Source: Pedobacter sp. ASV12
GTDB taxonomy: Bacteria; Bacteroidota; Bacteroidia; Sphingobacteriales; Sphingobacteriaceae
Direction of reading: 5' to 3'
Length of the DNA stretch: 64,000 bases
Assembly: GCF_016429155.1 (NCBI RefSeq)
Contig: NZ_JAELUC010000005.1
Coordinates: forward strand, 1 to 64,000
Shown here: in pieces, positions 1-8,936 of the stretch
How the letters are laid out: the number at the start of each line of letters is the position of its first letter
How positions within the stretch are numbered: position 1 is the stretch's first letter
The notes under the pieces: generated by a model
What the model was told of the DNA's origin: nothing
What the model saw: only the letters and a program-made list of their open reading frames with translations
Database searches by the model: none
Program-made: the position numbers and the translations under genes

Positions 1-126
<126 letters not shown>

Positions 127-1015
127 CTCCTATACCCCCCACTGAAATTAACAGCAGCAGGCATTTCCGCGCCTTCTTGTATGGCATTAACCAAATCGCC
201 CATTGGATCATTAAAAGAAATGGGGTTATTAGCTGCATAATGATAAACACTTAATTCATCTGTACCTTCAGCCATTGGATCTACACCAACAAACCTGCCT
301 AAAGCGGCATCATACATCCGATAGAAAGCCTGTTGCAAGTCGGTAAATCGGCAAATTCGTCCTGCCATTCGCTACCACCATTGTACAGCTGTTTGTTGGC
401 TGCCGTTGGCAATACATTGCCTGGCATGCTCAAACCAAAAGGATAATAACTGTTCTCTTGTCTTACCAAGGCGGTACCGGCATTGTCTTCAAAACTTACC
501 CTCGCATTGCCCTGTTGGTCTTTAATAATATATTCGTTTACCAAGGTCCCGCTGCTGTTTCTCACACGCCCTTCGGCCATGGCAAAATAAGCCAAAGTGC
601 CATTTTCATAAATAAAACCACCGATATAGTCGGTTGTCTTGACCAGGCCTCCGTTGTCAAAGGCCTGCTTACGCAACAATGTACCGTCTGAAGCATAACT
701 ATAATCGATATACCTGTTAGTGGCCGTAGTAATGGTAATGCGTTCGGTACGATTGAGCATGTTATAGCTTAACACAAGCCCTTTTTTAGGATCTGTAGCC
801 AAATTGCCGTTGGCATCGTAACTGTAAGCTGTGCTTGAACCCGTCAAGTTTTTGAAACCAAACAGACCGTAGCTTCCGCCTGAGCCATCGCTTACATTAT
901 CTAGCTTATTGCCATCGTAGCTGTAGTTCAGATCATCAATAGCGGTTGGTACGCCACTTAAAGCTACATTACGCTTCAAGGTCAAGATATTTCCGTTCTC
1001 ATCATAGCTGATATT
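127..1015 (-). pseudogene. RHS-repeat core protein fragment, truncated at both ends and frameshifted
   Basis: The minus strand encodes YD/RHS-repeat sequence (SYDENGN, YSYDANGNL, YYPFGLSMPG, LYNGG) from about 1015 down to 341. There the reading frame breaks into a short out-of-frame tail. Moving to the next frame at about 341 restores the diagnostic RHS core end without stops: FYRMYDAALGRFVGVDPMAE, then YHYAANNPISFNDPMGD, down to the adapter at 127. A single missing C near 341 would explain the break. Upstream, the frame meets a TAG at 1016-1018, so the large N-terminal part is absent. The variable C-terminal toxin or tip region would lie beyond the contig end. RHS proteins are polymorphic exported proteins, often delivered toxins. 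Whether this is a true pseudogene or a single-base error at a thinly covered contig edge cannot be decided here. Confidence 0.85.
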
Positions 1016-1123
1016 CTAGATAAGTTTTCAGATTAAAAAATTTTTGGCCCAATAGTCATTTTCGCAGGACGAACATATCAGATTTCAGGATGAACATGCG
1101 TTTTGGAAGGATATTACGAATCA

Positions 1124-1151
1124 CAAAAAGAGACATAAAAGTCTCTTTTTG
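1124..1151 (-). terminator. Perfect 11-bp hairpin with A/T flanks, probable terminator
   Basis: CAAAAAGAGAC (1124-1134) and GTCTCTTTTTG (1141-1151) are perfect inverted repeats around a 6-base loop. The hairpin lies 3' of the amidase gene on the minus strand and before the RHS fragment, so it probably ends amidase transcription. The A/T-rich arms could make it work in both directions. The rest of 1016-1246 shows no gene. Confidence 0.6.
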
Positions 1152-1246
1152 CCAAAGGGATTAAGGAAATTCTGCGCGAAACGACTCTATGCGGGCAATG
1201 GATACTTTCTATCATACAAAACTCTCGAGATGTATTGATAGGAGTA

Positions 1247-2083
1247 CTACAAATACTTCTTATACACATTATACAAAATCAGCTTATCTGTATCGGTCAA
1301 TGTTTGCGAGATATCGGTCTGCACAAAATGGATCTTAAATGCCTCGATGGCATAGTTGAGGTTCTTGACGTTATAGCCGATAATCCGCAAGGCATTGGTT
1401 GTATCAAAGTCGGCAGGTGGTAGCTGCAGCACATCATCGTACCAATAGCCGAATCCCTTTTTGGCCAGGGTTTTCCACGGGAAGTTTTTAGGGTCGTTTT
1501 TGCGCCCTGGGGCATAGTCGGCGTGACCGATAAAATTAGCCGTCGGGATGTTATATTTCTTTTTCAAGGTAGCCAGCAAAGCACACAAACTATTGATCTG
1601 CGCATCGGTAAATACATCGGTAGTACCGTTGTTGTCTAATTCAATGCCTATCGATGAAGAGTTCAGATCGGTATCATTGCCCCACTTGCCTGCTCCGGCA
1701 TGTTGCGCGCGCAGGTAATCATTTACCATGTGCACCACCTTACCATCCCTGCCTACCACGTAATGCGCACTTACCTGGGTCCGGGCAATGGTAAAGGTTT
1801 TGAGCGTTTGCTCGGTAGAGTCTTGTGCGGTATGATGGATCACCACGAAATTGGGCTTACGCATCCCCATGTTTACGGTACCTACCCAATATTGCTGTTG
1901 GCTATTAAGCGAGTCTATCTGCTGGTTTACCGGTGGCGCCGCTTTAATGACTTTGGAAAAATCTTTGGCCATATTTTTATAAACCTTGTCCGTGGCGGCA
2001 TATTTGCTGCTGCTGCAGTTGGTTAGCAAGAGTACACCGGCAACAAGGGCTGCTGCTTTAGCATGGGTTGGTCTGATCAACAT
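1247..2083 (-). CDS. N-acetylmuramoyl-L-alanine amidase (AmiD-like lipoprotein)
   Basis: Amidase_2-family zinc amidase, predicted to cleave the amide bond between N-acetylmuramic acid and L-alanine of peptidoglycan fragments during wall recycling. The 278-residue protein starts with a lipoprotein signal whose lipobox ends at Cys23 (LLTNC followed by SSS), so it should be membrane-anchored in the periplasm or outer membrane. Family marks seen are VVIHHTA (first zinc His), SAHYVVGRDGKV, QHAGAGKWGN, SIGIELDNNG and GHADYAPGRKNDPG-like (second zinc His and the D/P-G motif). The C-terminal part, after about residue 195, has the helical peptidoglycan-binding look of AmiD proteins. The gene is alone on its strand, followed by a hairpin at 1124-1151. 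The order of motifs and the length fit AmiD well. Confidence 0.88.
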   Translation of the reverse strand: MLIRPTHAKAAALVAGVLLLTNCSSSKYAATDKVYKNMAKDFSKVIKAAPPVNQQIDSLNSQQQYWVGTVNMGMRKPNFVVIHHTAQDSTEQTLKTFTIARTQVSAHYVVGRDGKVVHMVNDYLRAQHAGAGKWGNDTDLNSSSIGIELDNNGTTDVFTDAQINSLCALLATLKKKYNIPTANFIGHADYAPGRKNDPKNFPWKTLAKKGFGYWYDDVLQLPPADFDTTNALRIIGYNVKNLNYAIEAFKIHFVQTDISQTLTDTDKLILYNVYKKYL

Positions 2084-2214
2084 CTTTTGTATTTTAAAGA
2101 GTAAGAATGAGTTAAGTGCCCGCCATTAAATCTAAATTACGCGGGCTTATATTTTTTGCTAATTTAGTAGATTGATATAAAACGACGAACATTTTTTACC
2201 AAACGATAAATCGT

Positions 2215-3894
2215 ATGCGGATTAAACCTATACATCAAACCATGGGCCTATTGTTGGGCCTTTCTGTAGCTACTGGCCTTACTGCCTGCAACCAGACCGA
2301 AAAAGCTGGAACAGACCAAAGCGCCAACAAGGCCAAAGATACCCTGCAGGAATATGTAGACCAGCGATTAGCGGGTTATGAGCGGGTAAAATTAACCACT
2401 AACCTCAATCAGTTGAGCGCCAACGAACGCCAGGTATTGCCTTTGCTTATCCAAGCGGCAGAAATTATGGACGACCTGTACTGGAAACAAGCCTATCCGC
2501 AACGCGATAGCCTGCTCAATACCATCAAAGACCAAAAAACCAAGGATTTTGTATGGATCAACTACGGCCCTTGGGACAGACTGAACGGCGACAAGCCTTT
2601 TGTGGCTGGCGTGGGGCCGAAATCTGAAACGGGCACTTTCTATCCGGCAGGCATGACCAAAGAGCAGTTGGAAAAATCGGATGTGAAAGACAAGTTTGGA
2701 CTTTACTCGGTCATCAGAAAAGAAAAAGGCAAACTGATTTCGGTTCCTTACCACGTTGTTTTTGCGGCTGAACTGCAAAAGGCAAGCGCCTTGCTGAAAC
2801 AGGCTGCCCTGATCACCACAGATCCTGGCTTAAAAAAATACCTAAACCTACGCGCCGATGCTCTGGTAACCAACGATTATACGGCCAGCGACTATGCCTG
2901 GCTGGATATGAAAACCAATGGTCTCGACATCATCATCGGTCCGATAGAAAATTATGAAGACAAGCTGTTCAATGCCCGCGCCGCTTTCGAATCGTATGTA
3001 TTGGTTAAAGACAAAGCCTGGAGCAAGCGCTTGGCCAAATATGTCAAAATGCTACCCGAGCTACAAAAGGGGCTTCCGGTGGCCGACAATTATAAAAAAG
3101 AGGTGCCAGGAACCGATTCGGAACTGAATGCCTATGACGTGGTTTACTACGCCGGCGACTGCAATGCGGGCTCTAAAACCATTGCGGTAAACCTGCCCAA
3201 TGATGAAACGATCCAGCAAAAGAAAGGCACCCGCCGTTCGCAATTGAAAAATGCCATGCAGGCCAAATTCGATAAGATCCTGGTGCCGATAGCCAAAGAG
3301 CTGATTGACAAGGACCAACAGCAATACATTAAATTCGATGCCTTTTTTGCCAATGTGATGTTCCACGAAGTGGCGCACGGGTTAGGCATTAAAAACACCG
3401 TTAACGGCAAAGGCACGGTACGCTCGGCCTTGAAAGAGCAATATTCGTGGCTTGAAGAAGGCAAAGCCGACATTTTAGGCCTTTACATGGTTACCGGCCT
3501 GTTAAAAAAAGGCGAACTTACCGGCGATATCAAGGATTATTACACCACTTTTATGGCTGGCATCCTGCGCTCGGTACGCTTTGGCGCTTCGGAGGCCCAC
3601 GGAAAAGCCAACATGCAATGCTTCAATTTCTTTAAGGAAAAGGGAGCCTTTGAAAGATCGGCCAATGGTACCTACCGTGTAAATTTCGACCAATTTGCCA
3701 AAGCCATGAACGAGCTGAGCGCTTTCATCATCAAGCTGCAGGGCGATGGCGATAAGAGCGCCGTAGAAAAAGCCCAAAAAGAAAAAGGCATCATCCAGCC
3801 CGAACTACAGGCCGACTTGGATCGCCTGAGCAAAAAAGGCATTCCGGTCGACTTGGTTTTTGACCAGGGCGCCGATGTTTTAGGCATGAAATAG
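2215..3894 (+). CDS. Zinc metallopeptidase lipoprotein, M49 (dipeptidyl peptidase III)-like
   Basis: 559-residue exported protein with a lipobox ending at Cys25 (TGLTAC). The central motif FHEVAHGLG, at about residues 384-388, is a HEXXH zinc site. A second acidic motif, WLEEGKAD, about 30 residues on can supply the third ligand. This arrangement and the length match the bacteroidetal relatives of dipeptidyl peptidase III, although the classical DPP III site has an extra residue (HEXXGH). It would release small peptides, or process an unknown substrate, in the periplasm. Monocistronic, with a good terminator just 3'. Family assignment is moderate: the zinc site is seen, dipeptidase activity is inferred, and some relatives carry other names in databases. 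Confidence 0.65.
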   Translation: MRIKPIHQTMGLLLGLSVATGLTACNQTEKAGTDQSANKAKDTLQEYVDQRLAGYERVKLTTNLNQLSANERQVLPLLIQAAEIMDDLYWKQAYPQRDSLLNTIKDQKTKDFVWINYGPWDRLNGDKPFVAGVGPKSETGTFYPAGMTKEQLEKSDVKDKFGLYSVIRKEKGKLISVPYHVVFAAELQKASALLKQAALITTDPGLKKYLNLRADALVTNDYTASDYAWLDMKTNGLDIIIGPIENYEDKLFNARAAFESYVLVKDKAWSKRLAKYVKMLPELQKGLPVADNYKKEVPGTDSELNAYDVVYYAGDCNAGSKTIAVNLPNDETIQQKKGTRRSQLKNAMQAKFDKILVPIAKELIDKDQQQYIKFDAFFANVMFHEVAHGLGIKNTVNGKGTVRSALKEQYSWLEEGKADILGLYMVTGLLKKGELTGDIKDYYTTFMAGILRSVRFGASEAHGKANMQCFNFFKEKGAFERSANGTYRVNFDQFAKAMNELSAFIIKLQGDGDKSAVEKAQKEKGIIQPELQADLDRLSKKGIPVDLVFDQGADVLGMK

Positions 3895-3914
3895 CCAAAA
3901 AATATTTCTTCAAT

Positions 3915-3950
3915 AAAGGCCTGTGTAGTTGAACTATACGGGCCTTTTTC
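3915..3950 (+). terminator. Rho-independent terminator after the M49-like gene
   Basis: AAAGGCC...GGCCTTTTTC forms a long stem (about 15 pairs, with G-U pairs around TGTGTAGT/ACTATACG) with a 3-base loop and a T run, 20 bases after the stop codon. Confidence 0.8.
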
Positions 3951-4149
3951 GTTTAAAGAAATTTCTAAATCTAAAAAAAAGCCGATTTTCTTGTAACCTT
4001 TTAAACTTTGGGCTCGTCTATAAGACAACAAACTATAAAAAGAGCCTCCGGCTTTTTAAACTAAATTAAAATTTATGGCAGGAGAAAAAATTGCGCGAGA
4101 GCGCAACAGGATTTTTTTGCCCTATTTTTTGAACCTTAAACAACACAAA

Positions 4150-6588
4150 ATGAAAACTATTTACTCTCTATTCCTTGTTTTACTAAGCTTTTGCTTGGGT
4201 AATACCCTGCTGGCGCAGGAAAAGCCTGCCCAAGGCACCATTAACGGAACCATCCTCGACGACCAGAACAAACCGGTTGATTATGCCACGATTGGTCTTT
4301 TTAAAACTGCCGATTCGTCGCTGGTTAAAACAGCATTGACCACGCCCGATGGCAAATTCCAATTCGCTAATATCAAACCAGGCAGCTATTACATCAAAAC
4401 CAATATGATGGGGTTCGAAATTTACAAGGGAAAGCCTTTTAATGCTCCGGAGAGCGTGCTTAACCTCGAAAACATCCACCTCAAGTCGAACAGCAAAACG
4501 CTCAATGCCGTAAGCATTACTACCACCAAGCCCTTAATTGAAAGAAAGGCAGATAAATTGGTGATGAATGTAGAAAATAGCACGGTAGCCGTGGGCTCAA
4601 ATGCTTTGGAAGTATTGCAAAAAGCTCCTGGCGTAAGCGTTGACCAAAACGACAACATTTCGATGCAGGGCAAACAGGGCGTATTGATTATGCTCGACGG
4701 CAAACAAACCTACATGAGCAATGCCGATGTAGCCAACCTGCTCAGAAATATGCAAAGCTCTGAACTGGAAACCATCGAGCTGATTACCAACCCATCGTCA
4801 AAATATGATGCTTCTGGCAATTCTGGCATCATCAACATCAAAACCAAGAAAAGCAAAAACGGCGGCACCAACGGCAACCTGAACTTAACAGCTGGCTACG
4901 GCAAAAACCTGAGAGGCAATGCGGGCATCAGCCTTAACCACAGAACCAAAAACGTAAACGTATTCGGCAACTACAACTATGGCCAGCAGGGCAGAGACAA
5001 CCTCATTACCATCGACCGTATTTCTAACGGAACGCCCGACACCTATTTTATGCAGGTTGGCGAAATGTACCGTAAAAACCACAACAACAACTTTAAAGCT
5101 GGCGTAGATTTCTTCTTAGACAAAAAGAACACCTTGGGCGTACTGGTTAACGGATATTTTAACAATGGAAGGGAATTTGACAGCAACAATACCATTATAG
5201 GCCCTTCTTTTAATCAAATAGATTCGACCTTGGTTGCCAAAAGCCTTCAGACCAACAAATACAACAACGTTTCTTATAACCTGAACTATAAATCTATTTT
5301 AGATACCGCCGGCCAAGAGCTTTCGGCAGATTTAGATTATTCGAGATACAACGGCAACGAAGGTTCTATGTACGATAACACCTATCGATTTGCCAATGGC
5401 AACCTGATCAGACCTACCGAATACACCCGCAACGGAACCCCGTCCAACATCCAAATCAAGGCCTTTAAATTGGATTATACTTTGCCCATCAATAAAACCA
5501 TGAGACTAGAGGCTGGTGCCAAAAGCAGCTGGGTTAAAACCGACAACAACCTGATTGCCGAGGCTTACCTGAGCAACGCCTGGACAAACGACGTGCGCCG
5601 CAGCAACCGCTTTATTTACGACGAGAACGTCAATGCTGTTTATACCAACTTTAACAAACAGTTTAAAAACACGACAGTACAAGTAGGTTTAAGAATGGAA
5701 CAAACCAATTCTAAAGGTAACCTGATCACCACCAACAATGTTGTAGAACGCAGCTATTGGGATTTCTTTCCAACCTTTTTCCTGCAGCAAAACCTGTCTG
5801 AAAACAACCAGGTTGGCTTCTCTTATAGCCGCAGGATAGATAGGCCAAGCTACGATGCCCTTAACCCTTTTGTTTACTATCTTGACCAGTATACCTACAA
5901 CAAGGGTAACCCGTTCTTGAACCCGCAATACACGCACAGCTTTGAATTATCGTACACCTTTATGCAAAAATACCTGCTCAGCTTGAGCTATAGCCGTGTA
6001 AACGATGTAATTACCGAAGTGCTTTTGCCAGATGCCAGTCAAAAAGCATTGTACCAAACCAATGCCAACCTGGCCAAAAACATTACCTATGCCGCGAACC
6101 TGAACGTACCGGTTAAAGTGGCTAAATGGTGGAGTATGAATAACAACCTAAATGTATTTTACCTCAGCTTTAAATCGCCCGACCTTGCCGGACAAGCTTT
6201 GAGCACAGGCAAAACCTCGTTCCAATTCAAATCGCAGCAAAGTTTTATCATCATGGATGGCTTGACCGCCGAACTATTCGGCAGCTACGAATCGCCGTTG
6301 GATTATGGTACGTTGAGCCTCGGCTCGCGCTATTCGGTTGATGCCGGCATCAGCAAATCGTTGCTGAAGAAAAAAGCCACTTTGAAATTGGCCATGAGCG
6401 ATGTATTCAACACTTACGAAACCAACCTGAAAAGTGCCTATCCTGGCTTAAAATACAGCGTTTACCAGAAAAATGAAACGCAGATTGGCAAGATCAGCTT
6501 TACTTACCGTTTTGGCAAGAATGAAATCAAACCCGCACGCCGTCGTTCTACCGGTACAGAAGACGAGCAAGGCAGGATGAAGAACTAA
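4150..6588 (+). CDS. Outer-membrane beta-barrel protein, TonB-dependent receptor-like (PF14905 type)
   Basis: An 812-residue outer-membrane protein. The ATG at 4150 is preferred over an in-frame ATG at 4075 because it opens a clean signal peptide (MKTIYSLFLVLLSFCLGNTL, cleaved after LLAQ). Residues of about 25-115 form a carboxypeptidase-regulatory-like Ig domain (GTINGTILDDQNKPVDYATI). Next comes a plug-like domain (NALEVLQKAPGVSVDQ, VLIMLDGKQTYMS, NPSSKYDASGNSGIINIKTK), then about 600 residues of alternating aromatic/polar beta strands typical of PF14905. Such proteins are thought to be TonB-dependent channels or import related ligands. No SusD partner, sigma factor or enzyme adjoins it, so the substrate is unknown. 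The C-terminus is basic rather than ending in a typical barrel Phe. Confidence 0.85.
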   Translation: MKTIYSLFLVLLSFCLGNTLLAQEKPAQGTINGTILDDQNKPVDYATIGLFKTADSSLVKTALTTPDGKFQFANIKPGSYYIKTNMMGFEIYKGKPFNAPESVLNLENIHLKSNSKTLNAVSITTTKPLIERKADKLVMNVENSTVAVGSNALEVLQKAPGVSVDQNDNISMQGKQGVLIMLDGKQTYMSNADVANLLRNMQSSELETIELITNPSSKYDASGNSGIINIKTKKSKNGGTNGNLNLTAGYGKNLRGNAGISLNHRTKNVNVFGNYNYGQQGRDNLITIDRISNGTPDTYFMQVGEMYRKNHNNNFKAGVDFFLDKKNTLGVLVNGYFNNGREFDSNNTIIGPSFNQIDSTLVAKSLQTNKYNNVSYNLNYKSILDTAGQELSADLDYSRYNGNEGSMYDNTYRFANGNLIRPTEYTRNGTPSNIQIKAFKLDYTLPINKTMRLEAGAKSSWVKTDNNLIAEAYLSNAWTNDVRRSNRFIYDENVNAVYTNFNKQFKNTTVQVGLRMEQTNSKGNLITTNNVVERSYWDFFPTFFLQQNLSENNQVGFSYSRRIDRPSYDALNPFVYYLDQYTYNKGNPFLNPQYTHSFELSYTFMQKYLLSLSYSRVNDVITEVLLPDASQKALYQTNANLAKNITYAANLNVPVKVAKWWSMNNNLNVFYLSFKSPDLAGQALSTGKTSFQFKSQQSFIIMDGLTAELFGSYESPLDYGTLSLGSRYSVDAGISKSLLKKKATLKLAMSDVFNTYETNLKSAYPGLKYSVYQKNETQIGKISFTYRFGKNEIKPARRRSTGTEDEQGRMKN

Positions 6589-6616
6589 GATTTGAGCTAA
6601 TCTCACTTCGAACAGG

Positions 6617-6650
6617 GCAATCTACCTAACGGTAGGTTGCTTTGTTGTTT
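6617..6650 (+). terminator. Terminator after the beta-barrel gene
   Basis: GCAATCTACC (6617-6626) pairs with GGTAGGTTGC (6631-6640) around TAAC, followed by TTTGTTGTTT. It lies between convergent genes, so it may serve the barrel gene. The rest of 6651-6761 shows nothing recognisable. Confidence 0.7.
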
Positions 6651-6761
6651 AGTGCTGGGCGGCAAGTATTAAGCGTGCGGCGAATAGCGTAAGGATTGAT
6701 CATAGTGGCAAGACCGAAGCCACTTCATTCGGGACAGCTTGCCCGCGTTCGGCAGGTTGCT

Positions 6762-7124
6762 CTATTTGCCGATATAGTTGCCTACTATTTCTTCGAGCGC
6801 CTCGATATCAAAAGGTTTGGGCAGGTAGGTATCGGCACCGGCTTGTTGCGCCAGGGCCTTTACATCGTTGTTGGCCGAGAAATAAATCACGGGAATATGC
6901 TTGAGGTCGGGATGGTTTTTCAGTGCCTGCGTAGCTTCTATACCGCCTATATCGGGTAGCCAGTTGTCCATAAAAATCAAATCGGGCATGAAGGCCCTAA
7001 CCTGATCTACAATATGGTTCGAACTGGCCGAAGTCTTGATTTCGTAGCCTGCATCTTCCAGAATCAGGGTACAAAGTTCCAGAATATCTGTGTTATCGTC
7101 AAAAATAAAAACCTTTTTATTCAT
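6762..7124 (-). CDS. Single-domain response regulator (CheY-like receiver)
   Basis: A 120-residue stand-alone receiver domain with no output domain. The acidic pocket (FDDN), the phospho-acceptor Asp in FMDNWLPDIGG, the switch Ser in YFSANND and the conserved Lys in YLPKPFD are all present. It is the last gene of the six-gene signalling operon, 13 bases after cheB. It probably receives phosphate from the hybrid kinases upstream and acts by protein contact. The partner is not identifiable from the sequence. Confidence 0.92.
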   Translation of the reverse strand: MNKKVFIFDDNTDILELCTLILEDAGYEIKTSASSNHIVDQVRAFMPDLIFMDNWLPDIGGIEATQALKNHPDLKHIPVIYFSANNDVKALAQQAGADTYLPKPFDIEALEEIVGNYIGK

Positions 7125-7137
7125 CGTTTCGAACGTT

Positions 7138-7737
7138 TTAAGCCAGCGAATTAATGTAAGCGGCCATTTCCTCTATTTTTAGTATTCGGTTTACCTCGGC
7201 CCTTGCAATAGCCTGTGCAGGCATGTAATCTACCTGTGCGCTTTCCGGGTCTTGCACCGCTGTTTGTCCGCCATAACTGTTTACGGTAATCAATCCGTTT
7301 ACCCCATCGGCATTAGAGCCTGACAGCAACAAGCATACCAAACCTTCTTCGTACACTTCGGCAGCCGACTGAAAAGTAACATCAATAGAAGGCCGTGAAT
7401 AGTTTATTTTTTCTGAATAGTCTAAAGAAAAAGACCCATCCCTTTCAATCAGCAAATGATAGTCTGAGGGAGCCAAATAAACCGTTCCGACCATTATTTT
7501 TTCCTTTTCTTCGGCTTCTTTAACCTCAAGCTTTGTTTTTTTGGAGATCAGGTCGGCCAGCAGAAAATCTGTTCCCTGTTTGCGGTGCACCACAATTATG
7601 ATGGAAAAAGGCAGGTCTTCCCTAAGGTCGGGGAAAACCCGGAGCAACACTTCAAGGCTGCCTGCCGAACCTCCAATAACCAATGCCCTACAATTCTTCA
7701 TCAACGTATAATTTGTTTTTAGCTGGTTTTCCTCCAT
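7138..7737 (-). CDS. cheB: CheB-type methylesterase, catalytic domain only
   Basis: A 199-residue CheB catalytic domain without the usual N-terminal receiver. The Ser-His-Asp triad is visible: GGSAGS (Ser near residue 24), IVVHRKQG (His near 50) and SGSNADGV (Asp near 143). These enzymes remove methyl groups from, or deamidate, glutamyl residues of receptor coiled coils. The first ATG overlaps cheR by 19 bases; an internal ATG at 7701 would avoid the overlap and start just before the domain. No chemoreceptor, CheA or CheW is encoded nearby, so its substrate is more likely one of the operon's histidine kinases (inference). Confidence 0.88.
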   Translation of the reverse strand: MEENQLKTNYTLMKNCRALVIGGSAGSLEVLLRVFPDLREDLPFSIIIVVHRKQGTDFLLADLISKKTKLEVKEAEEKEKIMVGTVYLAPSDYHLLIERDGSFSLDYSEKINYSRPSIDVTFQSAAEVYEEGLVCLLLSGSNADGVNGLITVNSYGGQTAVQDPESAQVDYMPAQAIARAEVNRILKIEEMAAYINSLA

Positions 7738-8543
7738 ATTTTTTCGGTGCCCAGTCTTTTGTAGTGTTTGCTGATGGGCGAAAAATCTACCGTTTCTTTG
7801 GTGCCCAAGGCCAAATAGCCTAAATTATCCAAACTGCTATCGAACAGCTGCAGCACCTTATACTGCAGTTCTCGGTCGAAATAGATGAGCACGTTACGGC
7901 ACAATATAAGCTGAAATTCGTTAAATGAGTGATCAGAAACCAAATTATGGGTAGAAAAAATCATTTTTTCCTTCAAATCGCTATCAAACTTGGCTAGCGA
8001 ATAATTGGCACTGTAATAGGACGAAAAATCCTGTGGCCCGCCAGAGGCAATATAATTTTCGGAATACTGTTTCATCTGGCTTAGCGGAAAAAGGCCTTGC
8101 GCCGCCTTTTCGAGCACCGTGGGGTTGATATCTGTAGCGTAAATCAGCGATTTTTGCAAGAGGCTCAGCTCTTTGAGCAGAATGGCAATCGAATAGGCCT
8201 CTTCGCCGGTTGAACAACCCGCCAGCCAAATGCGGATAAAGGGATACGTGCCCAAATTAGGCAACACTTCGGTACGCAAGGTGCGGTAAAACCCAGGATC
8301 CCTGAACATTTCGGTTACGTTTACGGTAATCTGCTCTACAAAACGTTTAAAATAGCCGTTATCGCTGATTATCCTATACCTGAATTCGGCAAAGCTCACC
8401 TGCTTGTCTAACCCATACAGACGCAATACCCTTCTTTTAAGCGATGCCCTCGAATAGCCGGTAAAATCATAGCCGTACTGTTCCAAAACATCACCAATCA
8501 GGATTTCTACCTGTTCGTCGGATATGGCAGTTAACTGAGCCAC
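7719..8543 (-). CDS. cheR: CheR-type protein-glutamate methyltransferase
   Basis: A 274-residue protein with the all-alpha N-terminal CheR domain (residues of about 5-70, with the basic helix SRASLKRRVLRL) and the SAM-binding domain. The latter shows WLAGCSTGEEAYS (SAM motif), YATDINPTVLEKA and LILCRNVLIYFD. It would transfer methyl groups from S-adenosylmethionine to glutamates of a receptor-like protein. The start is GTG, sharing one base with the TAG of the receiver gene upstream (TAGTG), so the two are translationally coupled. There is no C-terminal TPR or pentapeptide-tethering extension. Confidence 0.92.
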   Translation of the reverse strand: MAQLTAISDEQVEILIGDVLEQYGYDFTGYSRASLKRRVLRLYGLDKQVSFAEFRYRIISDNGYFKRFVEQITVNVTEMFRDPGFYRTLRTEVLPNLGTYPFIRIWLAGCSTGEEAYSIAILLKELSLLQKSLIYATDINPTVLEKAAQGLFPLSQMKQYSENYIASGGPQDFSSYYSANYSLAKFDSDLKEKMIFSTHNLVSDHSFNEFQLILCRNVLIYFDRELQYKVLQLFDSSLDNLGYLALGTKETVDFSPISKHYKRLGTEKIWRKTS

Positions 8544-8917
8544 TAGATGTATTTTTTTAATAGCATAATCAATTCGTCTACATTTACGGGCTTTGAAATA
8601 TAGCCGGTTGCACCGGCATTGAGGCAGCGCTCCCTATCGCCCAGCATGGCCTGCGCGGTAACCGCAATAACGGGGATGTTTTTTAAGGTTTCGTCTGCCT
8701 TCATTTTGGCCATGGCCTGATAGCCATCCATATCGGGCATCATCATATCCATCAGCACCACGGCAATGTCGCCGTCGTTGGCCATCATATCAAAACCTTG
8801 CTGGGCACTGCTGGCCGCCACACAATGATATTTTTTTGCTTTTAGAACAGCCGTTAATGCAAATATGTTTCTGCTATCGTCGTCAACGATGAGTATTTTT
8901 TTTGTCCTTGTATCCAT
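8543..8917 (-). CDS. Single-domain response regulator
   Basis: A 124-residue receiver with ILIVDDDSRN, phospho-acceptor Asp in VLMDMMMPDMDGY, VIAVTAQA, and Lys in YISKPVN. It closely resembles the third receiver of the hybrid kinase encoded next upstream (8937-12530): both share VDDD/ADDD-xRNIF, VVLMDMMMP and DYISKPVDVDxLI-like ends. It may have arisen by duplication of that domain and could compete for, or pass on, its phosphate. It is coupled to cheR by a one-base overlap. Confidence 0.93.
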   Translation of the reverse strand: MDTRTKKILIVDDDSRNIFALTAVLKAKKYHCVAASSAQQGFDMMANDGDIAVVLMDMMMPDMDGYQAMAKMKADETLKNIPVIAVTAQAMLGDRERCLNAGATGYISKPVNVDELIMLLKKYI

Positions 8918-8936
8918 AAAATCCTAGAACACTATT

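Noticed and set aside
127..1015. RHS fragment as an intact toxin-immunity locus
   Set aside because: The N-terminus is lost at a stop codon, the frame is broken, and the variable toxin tip would lie beyond the contig end.
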